A stretch of DNA of 64,000 bases from Spirochaetaceae bacterium (GTDB taxonomy: Bacteria > Spirochaetota > Spirochaetia > WTKD01): the NCBI GenBank assembly GCA_011524535.1, contig WTKD01000005.1:1-64000 (forward strand), written 5' to 3'. Below, piece by piece: positions 28,423 through 38,094 of the stretch (its first letter is position 1; each line of letters opens with the position of its first letter). The notes under the pieces are model-generated. The model had not been told where the DNA came from, ran no database searches, and worked only from the letters and a program-made list of their open reading frames with translations. The position numbers were made by a program, and so were the translations under genes.

Positions 28423-30777
28423 ATGCCCGACAAAAACATAATTATACCTGTTGATCAAGTATTACCCAACAAAATTCCAATAATTGTGCTCCAGGGAAAA
28501 CCAATTTTCCCAGGTGTTTTTTCTCCGGTATTGCTTACTCAAAAACAGGATATCGATGCTACCGATTTCTCACAGGAACACGCAAGCAACCATATCGGAT
28601 TCCTCCTTACAAAGGAACAGGGAAATCCATCACCAGATATCACAAACCTGTATGAAACCGGAACCGTTGCAAAAATTGTAAAAAAAGTAAATCTTCCCGA
28701 CGATGGCTACAATATATTCATTTCCACGGTGAAAAGATTTAGCGTCAGGCGTTTCATCCCTCCACTGAATCAAAATTCCGTGCTATCCGCAATAGTCGAC
28801 TATGTCGATGAAAAATCCGAAAATACTGAGGAAACTAGGGCGCTTACTCGGGCACTCATCGCCGAAATGAAAGTCATATCGGAAGATAACCCTCTCTTTT
28901 CTGAAGAAGTAAGACTGAACATGGTTAATATCGACCAGCCAGGAAGGATTGCAGATTTCATTGCATCAATTTTGAACATTGATCGCAAAGCACAACAAGA
29001 AGTTCTGGAAACACTGGATATACACAAACGTATCGAGAAAGTCCTATTGCATATAAAGAAAGAGCAAGAATTACTTCGTATCCAAAAAAGAATACAAGGC
29101 CAAATAAACGAGAAAATAGAAAAAAACAAAAGAGAATTTTTTCTAAGGGAACAACTAAAAGAAATTCAAAACGAACTTGGTATTCGAAAAGACGGAAAAC
29201 ATTCAGAAATAGATACATTCAGAAAGAAGATAGATGCACTGAAATTATCCGATGAAATCAAAAAACAAGTCGATTCTGAATTAGAAAAATTCTCGATGTT
29301 GGAAACAAATAACCCCGAATATTCGATGCAAAGAAACTATCTTGATTTGATTACACGATTACCGTGGAATTCCGAGCCTCCGAAAATGCCAACTCTGAAG
29401 CGTGCAATATCGATTCTCAATCGAGATCATTATGGTCTTGAGGATGTGAAAGAACGCATAACGGAATTTCTGGCGGTAAAAATCAAAAAAAATGATTCTC
29501 GAGGCTCTATAATCTGTCTTCTCGGACCTCCTGGGGTTGGGAAAACATCTATTGGAAAATCAATTGCAGCAGCCCTTGGTAGGAGCTTTTTTCGATTTTC
29601 TGTTGGTGGCATGCGAGATGAAGCAGAAATAAAAGGACATCGAAGAACCTATATTGGTGCCATGCCCGGCAAGATACTTCAAGGACTAAAACAGTCTAAG
29701 AGTAAACACGCTGTATTTATGATAGATGAAGTAGATAAACTTGGAGCTAGTTATCAAGGGGACCCCTCTTCTGCCCTGCTTGAAGTCCTCGACCCCGAGC
29801 AAAATCTAGACTTTCGTGATCATTATCTCGATTTACCCTTTGATTTATCACAAGTGATTTTTGTTGTAACCGCTAATACCTCTGACTCAATCCCCGGTCC
29901 TCTACTCGACCGAATGGAAATCATACGCCTGTCTGGATATGTTGAACCTGAAAAAGTGCAAATCGCAAGAAAATATCTCGTTCCGAAATCTATAAAAGAA
30001 CATGGGCTCCAACAAAAAGATGTCATCTATACGCAAAAAGCTTTGAAAATCCTAGCAAGCCAATACGCCCGTGAGGCTGGCGTCCGTACTCTCGAGAAAC
30101 TTCTTAACAGAATCCATAGAAAATTGGTTTTCTCCATCGTCTCAGAATCCCTGTCGACCCCAGTTACCATTGATGTTGAAGATGTTAAGAAATACCTCGG
30201 AAAACCCTATTTTTCACTCGAGACAACAACAAAAATAACACGTCCAGGGATTGCGATAGGACTTGCATGGACCGCGTATGGCGGAGAGGTTCTTATCATA
30301 GAGGCATTAAGATTTGAGAGTAGCGGCGGGATAAAATTAACGGGGCAGCTAGGTGATGTTATGAAAGAATCAGCGGCTATTGCATTGTCGTATGTCCGAT
30401 CTATCGCCACAGATTATAACATTGATACATCAATCTTCGATCAATCCACCATACACCTCCATATCCCAGCCGGGGCAACTCCCAAGGATGGTCCCTCGGC
30501 AGGCATTACTATGACAACCGCTCTCTTGTCTCTCCTCACACATAAAAAAATAAAACGATCCTATGCCATGACTGGCGAATTATCGCTTACCGGTGAGGTC
30601 TTACCCATCGGTGGGCTTCGCGAAAAAATTATTGCGGCAAAACGATATGGGATTAAACATATCATCGCACCTAGGAAAAATGAACTAGATGTAGAAGAAA
30701 TACAAGAACGTGTGAGAAAAGGGGTATCTATCCATTTTGTTGACACCATGGATGATGTAATACGCCTCGTGTTCTAA
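28423..30777 (+). CDS. lon: ATP-dependent Lon protease
   Basis: Lon unfolds and degrades damaged and regulatory proteins in the cytoplasm. The 784-residue protein has the N-terminal substrate domain, a coiled-coil linker near 220-290 and an AAA+ module (GPPGVGKT at 368-375, then FMIDEVDKLG). Its peptidase domain carries the catalytic dyad Ser692 (PKDGPSAGIT) and Lys735 (GGLREKI), spaced 43 residues apart as in E. coli. No Shine-Dalgarno site precedes the ATG, and the promoter -10 is five bases away. The VanY-like gene follows after six bases. Confidence 0.98.
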   Translation: MPDKNIIIPVDQVLPNKIPIIVLQGKPIFPGVFSPVLLTQKQDIDATDFSQEHASNHIGFLLTKEQGNPSPDITNLYETGTVAKIVKKVNLPDDGYNIFISTVKRFSVRRFIPPLNQNSVLSAIVDYVDEKSENTEETRALTRALIAEMKVISEDNPLFSEEVRLNMVNIDQPGRIADFIASILNIDRKAQQEVLETLDIHKRIEKVLLHIKKEQELLRIQKRIQGQINEKIEKNKREFFLREQLKEIQNELGIRKDGKHSEIDTFRKKIDALKLSDEIKKQVDSELEKFSMLETNNPEYSMQRNYLDLITRLPWNSEPPKMPTLKRAISILNRDHYGLEDVKERITEFLAVKIKKNDSRGSIICLLGPPGVGKTSIGKSIAAALGRSFFRFSVGGMRDEAEIKGHRRTYIGAMPGKILQGLKQSKSKHAVFMIDEVDKLGASYQGDPSSALLEVLDPEQNLDFRDHYLDLPFDLSQVIFVVTANTSDSIPGPLLDRMEIIRLSGYVEPEKVQIARKYLVPKSIKEHGLQQKDVIYTQKALKILASQYAREAGVRTLEKLLNRIHRKLVFSIVSESLSTPVTIDVEDVKKYLGKPYFSLETTTKITRPGIAIGLAWTAYGGEVLIIEALRFESSGGIKLTGQLGDVMKESAAIALSYVRSIATDYNIDTSIFDQSTIHLHIPAGATPKDGPSAGITMTTALLSLLTHKKIKRSYAMTGELSLTGEVLPIGGLREKIIAAKRYGIKHIIAPRKNELDVEEIQERVRKGVSIHFVDTMDDVIRLVF

Positions 30778-30783
30778 ATAGTT

Positions 30784-31650
30784 ATGTGTAGCGTACATCT
30801 AAAAAAGAATAGAATTGGTCAATGTGCTTCTTCGCGGGTCTCTATTTTGCTAGGGTTGCTTGTATTGATTCCTAGCCTGTTTGGGTGTGTGAGAGAGGTT
30901 GAACAAATTTCTGAAACCCCAGAACAAACAGAAGAACCAAGAACGGCCCAGGAAATAGTCACGGATGTACTCAAGGCATATCCTCAGTCTTTTAAAAATA
31001 CTGCTCTCGATGCCATCGAAGAATTTTCTCCACTAGCCATACAACTGGCGCAACAGGGTCCCCCTTCCCTGCGATTTATAGACAAGTCTAACCCCCTGCC
31101 CCTCGACTATACTCCAAAGCACCTTGTGAAATTAAAAGACGTCCCTTCTCTACACATTTCAAGGGATACACTCGAAGGAACCCCCGAAGCCGTGGATGCA
31201 CTTACAAGTATGAGCAATGCCATGGATAAGGAAGGAATCACGCTATTGGTTTCATCGGCCTATAGGACTATTGCCTACCAAAACTGGCTGTATGAACGAT
31301 CGCTTTCGCTCTATGGATTCACAGAGACTGCCATGAGCGTTGCCCCACCGGGAAGCAGTGAACATCATTTGGGAACCGTTTTCGATTTTGGAGACATTAC
31401 CCCTGCGTTCGCCGATACCCCCGCAAGCGCATGGCTTGTGGAAAATGCCCACAACTACGGTTTTTTGATCACATACCCTGAAGCATCGTCATGGCTGACT
31501 GGCTATATGTATGAACCATGGCATTATCGATTTGTGGGGATCGAAGCAGCCCAATTCGCTCATACCTATTTTGATGGGGTTGCCTGGTATACTCTTAAAT
31601 TTCTCACAGAACTGTCTGAGCATTCTATTATTCACAGCGCCACCCCCTAG
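30784..31650 (+). CDS. D,D-carboxypeptidase (VanY/M15) lipoprotein
   Basis: The 288-residue protein has an N-terminal basic and hydrophobic segment ending SLFGC (Cys35), a likely lipobox, and a catalytic domain of the M15 family: SSAYRT near 157-162, GSSEHHLGTVFDFG near 197-210 and EPWHYRFVG near 246-254. These carry the zinc ligands (His, Asp, His) of VanY-type D-alanyl-D-alanine carboxypeptidases, which trim peptidoglycan peptides. It is probably anchored in the periplasm. It follows lon by six bases. Confidence 0.85.
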   Translation: MCSVHLKKNRIGQCASSRVSILLGLLVLIPSLFGCVREVEQISETPEQTEEPRTAQEIVTDVLKAYPQSFKNTALDAIEEFSPLAIQLAQQGPPSLRFIDKSNPLPLDYTPKHLVKLKDVPSLHISRDTLEGTPEAVDALTSMSNAMDKEGITLLVSSAYRTIAYQNWLYERSLSLYGFTETAMSVAPPGSSEHHLGTVFDFGDITPAFADTPASAWLVENAHNYGFLITYPEASSWLTGYMYEPWHYRFVGIEAAQFAHTYFDGVAWYTLKFLTELSEHSIIHSATP

Positions 31651-31711
31651 ACGCAAAAAAATTCAATCAACGTTTCAGTACTCGGTTGGCATCCTAAGGA
31701 TATGATTCATC

Positions 31712-31740
31712 TTGAAGAAGTAGCACCATACACGCATACT
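31712..31740 (+). promoter_or_regulatory. Possible promoter of the DUF1015 gene
   Basis: TTGAAG (31712-31717) and CATACT (31735-31740) are 17 bases apart, with the ATG at 31752. Transcription would start near 31747 and leave a very short leader without Shine-Dalgarno. Both boxes have four of six consensus bases. Confidence 0.35.
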
Positions 31741-31751
31741 GTGTTAGATAT

Positions 31752-33002
31752 ATGACATATGATTCTCTAGCTCGATGGGGAGTAAACGTACCCGAAATTC
31801 TATTACCTAATAAGAATGTTGATCTTTCTCGTTGGGCGGTAATTGCCTGTGATCAACACACCGCAAACATACGGTATTGGAAGGAAGTTGAGTCTCTAGT
31901 AAAAGATTCTCCCTCAACCCTCAATCTTATCCACCCCGAAATATACCTTGAAGACACTTCGAGAAAAGAACTTGTACACAAGACGATGGAGTCTTATGTT
32001 GAGCAAAGAATTGTTCATTCCATCGGTCATCGACTAGTATTTATCGAACGGACCGTACACAACAAAATTCGAAAAGGGTTATTGATGTCTATTGACCTCG
32101 AAAAATATGATTTCGTCGAGGGAACCCAGCTTCCAATACGATCCAGTGAAGAAACCATCCTTGAACGTTTGAATTCTCGTATCTCTGTGAAAGAAGACGC
32201 CTTACTTGAACTAAGTCATGTGCTAATGCTCATCAATGATGAAAAGAATGCACTCTTTGAGAATATCGAATCATACAAACAAGAAACGGTATTCGACACC
32301 GATTTGATGCTTGGAGGGGGGCATATTGCGGGGTATGCACTTGCAGATTCTTTTCTTGGTCATATGAACGATACGCTAAGCAAATTAGAAGAGAGTAGTT
32401 CACCATTTTTCATTGTAGGTGATGGCAACCATAATCTTGCAGCGGCAAAAAAAATCTGGGAAAACAAAAAGAAATCTGGAGTGCGATCAAATGATCCAGC
32501 TCGCTGGGCCTTGGTAGAACTGGTTAATGTCTATGATGAAGCCCTCACGCTCGAACCCATAGCGCGAATGGTTTTGAACCAAGATGAAAATGAATTACTC
32601 GACTTCTTAGAATCATCGGCCATGAAGATCGACAAACGTAATCTCTCAGATGCAGCAAAAGATAGCATACCAACTAATGAAAGCGTCATAGAGTCGATGA
32701 GCTATTCTGCCGCTTGTATCTGGAATTCACCCACAGCGACTCAGACTGTCTGGAATGTAGAGAATGCCTTAAAAAACCTCTCAAAAAGAAATCCTTCCAT
32801 GGAAATCGCCTATATTCATGGTACATCCGAAGCACGTCTACTCGCAAAGAAATTTAATGGAATTGTTATTCTCCTACCGAGCATACCGCGTGGACAATTA
32901 TTTCCTGCTGTCCAACGCTTTGGAAACCTTCCGAATAAAGCATTTTCATTGGGACAAGCAGAAGAAAAGCGTTACTACCTCGAAATGCGAGCCCTTAGAT
33001 AA
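31752..33002 (+). CDS. DUF1015 family protein
   Basis: The 416-residue protein matches the DUF1015 family, common in spirochaetes and clostridia, in length and blocks: WAVIACDQHTANIRYW near residues 26-41, FFIVGDGNHNLAAAKK near 218-233, and the late histidine-rich turn (IAYIHGTSEA) near 354-363. The DGNH block resembles the ParB/Srx fold, and a related archaeal-type group contains a free-serine kinase; whether this one is a kinase is unknown. The gene ends exactly where the convergent membrane-protein gene ends, with no spacer. Confidence 0.8.
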   Translation: MTYDSLARWGVNVPEILLPNKNVDLSRWAVIACDQHTANIRYWKEVESLVKDSPSTLNLIHPEIYLEDTSRKELVHKTMESYVEQRIVHSIGHRLVFIERTVHNKIRKGLLMSIDLEKYDFVEGTQLPIRSSEETILERLNSRISVKEDALLELSHVLMLINDEKNALFENIESYKQETVFDTDLMLGGGHIAGYALADSFLGHMNDTLSKLEESSSPFFIVGDGNHNLAAAKKIWENKKKSGVRSNDPARWALVELVNVYDEALTLEPIARMVLNQDENELLDFLESSAMKIDKRNLSDAAKDSIPTNESVIESMSYSAACIWNSPTATQTVWNVENALKNLSKRNPSMEIAYIHGTSEARLLAKKFNGIVILLPSIPRGQLFPAVQRFGNLPNKAFSLGQAEEKRYYLEMRALR

Positions 33003-33479
33003 TCAAGATATTTTTGTTTCAGATGGGTTAGCGATGGAAATATCTTCTCGTGGAACCGATAGGCTGGCTTCTACACGCTTGCTTCGCTCCTCGACAATGC
33101 ATAGCACAACAAAAACAAGAATACTCGAAATCCAAAATACATTCTGCAGTAACAATCGATAACTCGTGTGGGGCTTAGATATGGAAACTGCGTTTGGAAG
33201 AGGATGAAAGACCTTACCTTGGTCGTATAAGTGAGGAAACACCCGAGCCGATTCTTCAACTACACCGAAAGAAACTATCTCATCAAACAACATACTGTCG
33301 ATATCCTGTCTTATTTGTTCAGTAACTGTTCCTATTTGCTCGATTTCACGCTCAAGAGAAAAGATTTGCACACGGATATCTTCTCGGTTCCAATATCCAT
33401 AGACATCCAAAAATAGCCCAAGTAGCAACCGAATGCATAACCCTGCAATCAAAGAACATATCAAAAAGCGTGAATACAC
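33003..33479 (-). CDS. Membrane protein with coiled coil, FtsB-like layout
   Basis: The 158-residue protein has a membrane span at about 5-28, an acidic coiled-coil region near 36-65 (REDIRVQIFSLEREIEQI), and a second span near 112-130. The N-terminal half resembles FtsB/DivIC septum proteins, but the second span does not. The first codon is a GTG at 33477-33479 with no ribosome site, and a -10-like GATAAT ends two bases before it. The true start may therefore be a TTG a few codons inside. The identity is not established. Confidence 0.5.
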   Translation of the reverse strand: MYSRFLICSLIAGLCIRLLLGLFLDVYGYWNREDIRVQIFSLEREIEQIGTVTEQIRQDIDSMLFDEIVSFGVVEESARVFPHLYDQGKVFHPLPNAVSISKPHTSYRLLLQNVFWISSILVFVVLCIVEERSKRVEASLSVPREDISIANPSETKIS

Positions 33480-33528
33480 AGATTATCTTCGGTGTAATAC
33501 TGCACAATGTAGAGGAAATAAGTATCTT

Positions 33529-34935
33529 GTGAAGATACCAAAGTTCCGACATACTATTGCTAGGGTGTCTAACACTAAGCAAAATCAAGCAATAGATCAA
33601 AAGGATCTTGGAAAATATGGAGTCTGGTTGAATGATGATTTATCCGAAAAAAATCCCTATATTCAAGAAGCAGAAGAGGAATTAGTCACAACCAAAAGTG
33701 TTCTCGATGACGTTCAATTAGAAAATCTAGAGACTGCTTTTGACACTGACCCCATACCACAAGATGAACACGTATCATTGAAGACTTCAGACGAGTATGC
33801 CGATATCCCTACTGAGGAATTTATGCAGTCATCCAATATTTCATCTTCTGAAGAGTTACTCTCTGATGTGGTCCCAGACCTTTCTGAACTTTCGACTTCT
33901 ACCACTGAAATAAAAAAAGAACTTGAATCTTTGAGAGAAGAAGTAGAACGTTTGACGCTCGCCGTCGCTTCAATGTCGGTACACACCAAGCACGTAACCA
34001 TAGCAGATACACAACAAGGCCCTGGGGGATTCTTTGAGTACGACTCAAACGACGAAAAAATTGCGCTTACTAACAATGAACTTGATAACATATTCAAAAC
34101 TTCTGATATAATAGAATCCGAAAACCTTCTATCTTCTGACGATGAAGTCGCTAATATTGTCTCTCCTTCTGATAATCAAGAACCTAGCCTTTCTGCCGAA
34201 CAAACCGACCAATTAGGTTCGTCTGGAGAATTCTTTGATTATTCCTCTGGTAATAATGAACCAATAGTAATGAACAATCTAGAAGAACTGGTGCCAGAAA
34301 ATATCTCTGAAGACGTTCCTCAAGACGTAATTTCTGACTCTATTGCTACAGAATTACAGAATGAACCCAATGAATCCAAGACAGATGATGATTCTACTGT
34401 CCTTTCTGATATTATTGAAGAAGAAACCCCTATTGAATCGACATTTCAGGAAGAAAATCTTGAGAACCCTTCTACGTTTTCAGATGATTCCTCCACTGAA
34501 AGTTTTCAAGAAGGTGACTGGCTTGAACATCCAGAACCTCTCGAAAATATGGAAACTATTCCTGCCTTTGATGATATGCATGAAGTGGATCCAGACGCAC
34601 TCAATGTAGAATCCTTCCAAGAAACAGAAGTTAGCACTATTGACGAACCTTTTTCGGAAAATTCTACCATGCTATCCCAAGCTATTAATGCAACAAATTC
34701 ACTTCCAAAAACCTCTGAGGACCCGATAGACCTTGATGAATTGAACTATGAACTCAGCGATCCCGTTCCCGACGCTGTCTCCAACACCATTAGTGAAGAA
34801 ACCAAAGACTCCCTCAATGACATACTGGCTTTGATTACCGACTTAAATAGGGATTACCCCGAAATATTCAGTAATGTCATCAGTGGAAGCAAAAAAAAGG
34901 CTATCGAACACATATCATCTTTGTTGAACGACTAA
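33529..34935 (+). CDS. Acidic low-complexity protein of unknown function
   Basis: The protein is very rich in Glu, Asp, Ser and Asn. The likely start is the GTG at 33529-33531, preceded by GAGGA; an ATG at 33433 would overlap the opposite gene. Seen from the GTG (468 residues), a short basic N-terminus is followed by a coiled coil near 123-149 (STTEIKKELESLREEVERLT). Two similar segments follow, near 166-190 (GGFFEYDSNDEKIALTNNEL) and 230-253 (SGEFFDYSSGNNEPI, then MNNLEEL). A short C-terminal helical region ends the protein. I do not recognise a family. It directly precedes two Maf genes, one base apart from the first, which suggests a scaffold or accessory role in that system. Confidence 0.65.
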   Translation: MKIPKFRHTIARVSNTKQNQAIDQKDLGKYGVWLNDDLSEKNPYIQEAEEELVTTKSVLDDVQLENLETAFDTDPIPQDEHVSLKTSDEYADIPTEEFMQSSNISSSEELLSDVVPDLSELSTSTTEIKKELESLREEVERLTLAVASMSVHTKHVTIADTQQGPGGFFEYDSNDEKIALTNNELDNIFKTSDIIESENLLSSDDEVANIVSPSDNQEPSLSAEQTDQLGSSGEFFDYSSGNNEPIVMNNLEELVPENISEDVPQDVISDSIATELQNEPNESKTDDDSTVLSDIIEEETPIESTFQEENLENPSTFSDDSSTESFQEGDWLEHPEPLENMETIPAFDDMHEVDPDALNVESFQETEVSTIDEPFSENSTMLSQAINATNSLPKTSEDPIDLDELNYELSDPVPDAVSNTISEETKDSLNDILALITDLNRDYPEIFSNVISGSKKKAIEHISSLLND

Positions 34936-34936
34936 C

Positions 34937-36400
34937 GTGTTCAATGCGACAGATTTCTTTCAATCCAGAGACAAAAAACAAAACGCCTGTCTCCTTGGTA
35001 CGACCCTCCACTCTCGATACGATATCGAAAAAGAATGTAAACGTTTTTTGACATCAAACAATGTTGAACAATCCAGCACTATTCTTATCGTTGGGGATTG
35101 TTTTCATCATATTGCAAATACTTGCAATAAAATGTTTCCCGATATTCTTTGCTATTCGATCGTCCCTGATGCCGTGTTTACTAAATTCGTGAGTTCACGA
35201 AAAAATACCATCATGGTAGATACTAGCAAATATACGGGTAAAAAAGTGCAGAATATGGTGCACTCTTGTCTCCTTTCAAAAATTGATGACTCTTCCATCG
35301 GAAAACTGCTCGTTCTTGAATGGCTTCCTTCTAAGCAAATATTTCCAGCAGTTCACGCCGCCATACACGATGGTATTACTCATTTTCTTCAACAATTAAA
35401 AACCAATATCTCTACAACTGCATATTTTGGTAGCATGTGGATTCGAAATACCATCAAAAATATACTTTCACTACGCACCATTGTGAAACCAAAAAACTCA
35501 TTGCCCTATGTCTGTATTTGCGCCCCCGGCCCATCGCTCAAAAAAACAATGCAATCACTGCCTGCAAATATCCCAGTGTTGGCCTGCGCTGCTGCTACGT
35601 CCTGCCTTCCGCAAAAGCCACATATCTTTGCAACAATACATACAGATGCCGGGTACTGGGCAAAAAGGCATGTAAAAAATACCTATGGAGCTTTTGCGCA
35701 TCCCATGCAAGCTGCCTGTGTTCATGAGAAAGAAACTCTGGCAATACACCAAAATTCCTTTGTTGATTCTCTTTTCTTACTAGAATCTTATGCTGCAAGA
35801 ATCCCAGAACATGGAAGTGTCCTAGGATCCGCCATATATTATGCATCTACTCTGACGGATGGACCAATATATCTTCTTGGAGCAGATCTTTCATTTCTTA
35901 AAAACAGATTACACGAAAAAAATTATGTCCTTGACTGTATCCGTTCCCAATCTTCTCGCCGACTTTCTTACCCTGACGCAGTCGATTATGCGTACAACGC
36001 TCATCATAGCTATGACAGTCATGGAAAAAGGGTCACTCAGGCTCTACGTCTGTTTGCCGATTCGCTCTCCTTGTTTCCAAAAACAATAATGCAGCGACTT
36101 TTTTTTGTTGACTCGCTTCCTCCTGCTAAGGTCAACACCATAAGCGCAAAAGAATGCAAGAAACGTATCAGCACGCGATATCATGTTCACTATTCTAAGA
36201 CTAATCAATCGATGCACACAAATCGGCAACGAGTCGTGAAAGGAATACAAACCATGCTGACAATTGCTGAAAATTCAGGGGACAAAAGATTCACCATGCT
36301 ACAATTACATCTGATTCCCCATATGATTAACTACTCAGAGGGCAAGCGAAAACACTCGATGATAAAAAAAATACAAACCCTTCAACAGCGCTACTTGTGA
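34937..36400 (+). CDS. Maf-like DUF115 (MptE-fold) glycosyltransferase-type protein, first copy
   Basis: The 487-residue protein begins at a GTG one base after the acidic protein gene. It has the DUF115 core used by motility accessory factors that attach nonulosonic-acid sugars to flagellins: the CICAPGPSLKKTMQSLP nucleotide-binding loop near residues 194-210, the HTDAGYW block near 235-241 and LLGADLSF near 313-320. The N-terminal third is divergent. Flagellin modification is an inference from family and spirochaete biology; no flagellin gene is nearby. Its stop overlaps the next GTG start. Confidence 0.82.
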   Translation: MFNATDFFQSRDKKQNACLLGTTLHSRYDIEKECKRFLTSNNVEQSSTILIVGDCFHHIANTCNKMFPDILCYSIVPDAVFTKFVSSRKNTIMVDTSKYTGKKVQNMVHSCLLSKIDDSSIGKLLVLEWLPSKQIFPAVHAAIHDGITHFLQQLKTNISTTAYFGSMWIRNTIKNILSLRTIVKPKNSLPYVCICAPGPSLKKTMQSLPANIPVLACAAATSCLPQKPHIFATIHTDAGYWAKRHVKNTYGAFAHPMQAACVHEKETLAIHQNSFVDSLFLLESYAARIPEHGSVLGSAIYYASTLTDGPIYLLGADLSFLKNRLHEKNYVLDCIRSQSSRRLSYPDAVDYAYNAHHSYDSHGKRVTQALRLFADSLSLFPKTIMQRLFFVDSLPPAKVNTISAKECKKRISTRYHVHYSKTNQSMHTNRQRVVKGIQTMLTIAENSGDKRFTMLQLHLIPHMINYSEGKRKHSMIKKIQTLQQRYL

Positions 36401-38091
36401 ATTATCTAAAAGAAAATCTAGACGTACTTTCAAAGCATTTTCCATACATTGCAACAGCCCTGGCACCGAAAATTCAGGAACATAATAAACCCTTAGAATC
36501 GGCTTTCTTCGCAGAGTCTACTAGGGTGTCGGTGCCGACATATGGGTACAAATATTTCGACAAAGAACCCCCGCAAGTACGAGAAAAAAAAGTATATTTT
36601 CATTCGCGCATAAACCCAATACAAGAAGCACAGAGAATCGCACATCAACTTTCGGGAATAACATCGCTCGTTCATATCGGAATGGGGAGCCTAGCCTATC
36701 TCACTGAATTGTTGTCTATTTCTACACTTGATCAGTGCATACTCATAGAACCTTCGATGGATTTCATGTTCTTTGCATTACAGAACGATTGTTACCATAC
36801 GGTCATTACCGATACGAGAATATCAATAATCACCCCACCAATCGCTAAAAAATCAGACTCTCAATTGTTTCTGTATTCGGTCGCAGAGTATTTAGAGCAA
36901 CATCTCGTTCCCCTATTCACTCCGCATATTGCAATGCGCACATTGCACAACAGATCCGTATTTCAATCTGAGTTAACGGAACGTCTCATATCGCTGTGTT
37001 CAAATATTTTACATCAAAAAACATCGGAACATTCAATCATGCAACATTTTGGAAGGCGGTGGCAAAAAAATATAATCACAAACTGCGCCCGAAGTAGTAA
37101 ATCATCGATCACAAAACTCCCTTATAAAAAGAACGCTATCTTACTAGGAGCTGGGCCTGGTGTAAAAATATTTCTTTCTCTCGTACAACAGAAGAAATTG
37201 GATACACAAAAATATTCTATAATAGCAACCGACAGCGTTCTCCCTACACTTATGAAATCGGCTTGCCCGATAGACTTTGTTTGCGCAAATGATCCACAGG
37301 TCTATTCCTATCTTCACGGATATGCAGGCTATCCAGGATATCCATGGTATTTTTTTTCTTTGTCCTCATATGTGCCACCTCGTCTGCAAAAAGACCATTG
37401 CGCTATGCTATTCGTAGCGGGTCCGCACCCTCTTGAGCGATATATCTGCAAAAATAATGCTGCATTACTTCGCATTCCTCGGTATGGAAGTAATGTATCA
37501 TCTTTTGCCGCTATCATGGCAAAGGTTTTTGGACTGAATATAACCCATGTGTTTGGATGCGATTTTTCCTATCCCGCGGGTACACGCTATGCCAAAGAAA
37601 CATATACCCAGGTATTTGATTTTTGGCAATCAAATCGCTTAAAATTCCTTGATACACAGTCCGTTCATCGATTATCCTCCGAAGGAGCTAGCATCTCTTT
37701 CGAAAACTCTATGCCTAGATACCACACTAAAAGACTTTCAGAGTACAAACAAGAATTTACAACGTTGCTATCAAATGACTCTGATGTCCTCGGTGTAGAA
37801 TTTTCCGAATACGATTTCAGCAAATACGAACTTAGAGAGTTACAAGCTTCTCAATCTTTCCGCTCTTCTCTACTCGATCTACAGAACATTTTTTCGGATT
37901 TTGCAGCCAGCACCACGATTAACAAAGTCGAACCAGCTGTTAGGGCATGCATACCGTTTGCCACACATCTTCTAGCAACCTCCAGAGATACTACAAATGC
38001 AGAAAACCATCATCACCGTATAGAACTCGCCCTCAAATCTGCAATAACACTTACAAAAGATTATATTGCTCACACATTGGCCGATAGATAG
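36397..38091 (+). CDS. Maf-like DUF115 (MptE-fold) glycosyltransferase-type protein, second copy
   Basis: The 564-residue protein starts at a GTG that overlaps the previous stop (GTGA), so translation is coupled. It has the same core: AILLGAGPGVKIFLSLVQ near 247-264, FVCANDPQVYSYLHGYAG near 290-307 and HVFGCDFSYPAGTRYAKETY near 384-403. It differs enough from the first copy to suggest an old duplication and different acceptor or donor substrates. It is followed after three bases by a membrane protein with a degenerate GGDEF domain. Confidence 0.82.
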   Translation: MNYLKENLDVLSKHFPYIATALAPKIQEHNKPLESAFFAESTRVSVPTYGYKYFDKEPPQVREKKVYFHSRINPIQEAQRIAHQLSGITSLVHIGMGSLAYLTELLSISTLDQCILIEPSMDFMFFALQNDCYHTVITDTRISIITPPIAKKSDSQLFLYSVAEYLEQHLVPLFTPHIAMRTLHNRSVFQSELTERLISLCSNILHQKTSEHSIMQHFGRRWQKNIITNCARSSKSSITKLPYKKNAILLGAGPGVKIFLSLVQQKKLDTQKYSIIATDSVLPTLMKSACPIDFVCANDPQVYSYLHGYAGYPGYPWYFFSLSSYVPPRLQKDHCAMLFVAGPHPLERYICKNNAALLRIPRYGSNVSSFAAIMAKVFGLNITHVFGCDFSYPAGTRYAKETYTQVFDFWQSNRLKFLDTQSVHRLSSEGASISFENSMPRYHTKRLSEYKQEFTTLLSNDSDVLGVEFSEYDFSKYELRELQASQSFRSSLLDLQNIFSDFAASTTINKVEPAVRACIPFATHLLATSRDTTNAENHHHRIELALKSAITLTKDYIAHTLADR

Positions 38092-38094
38092 AGC

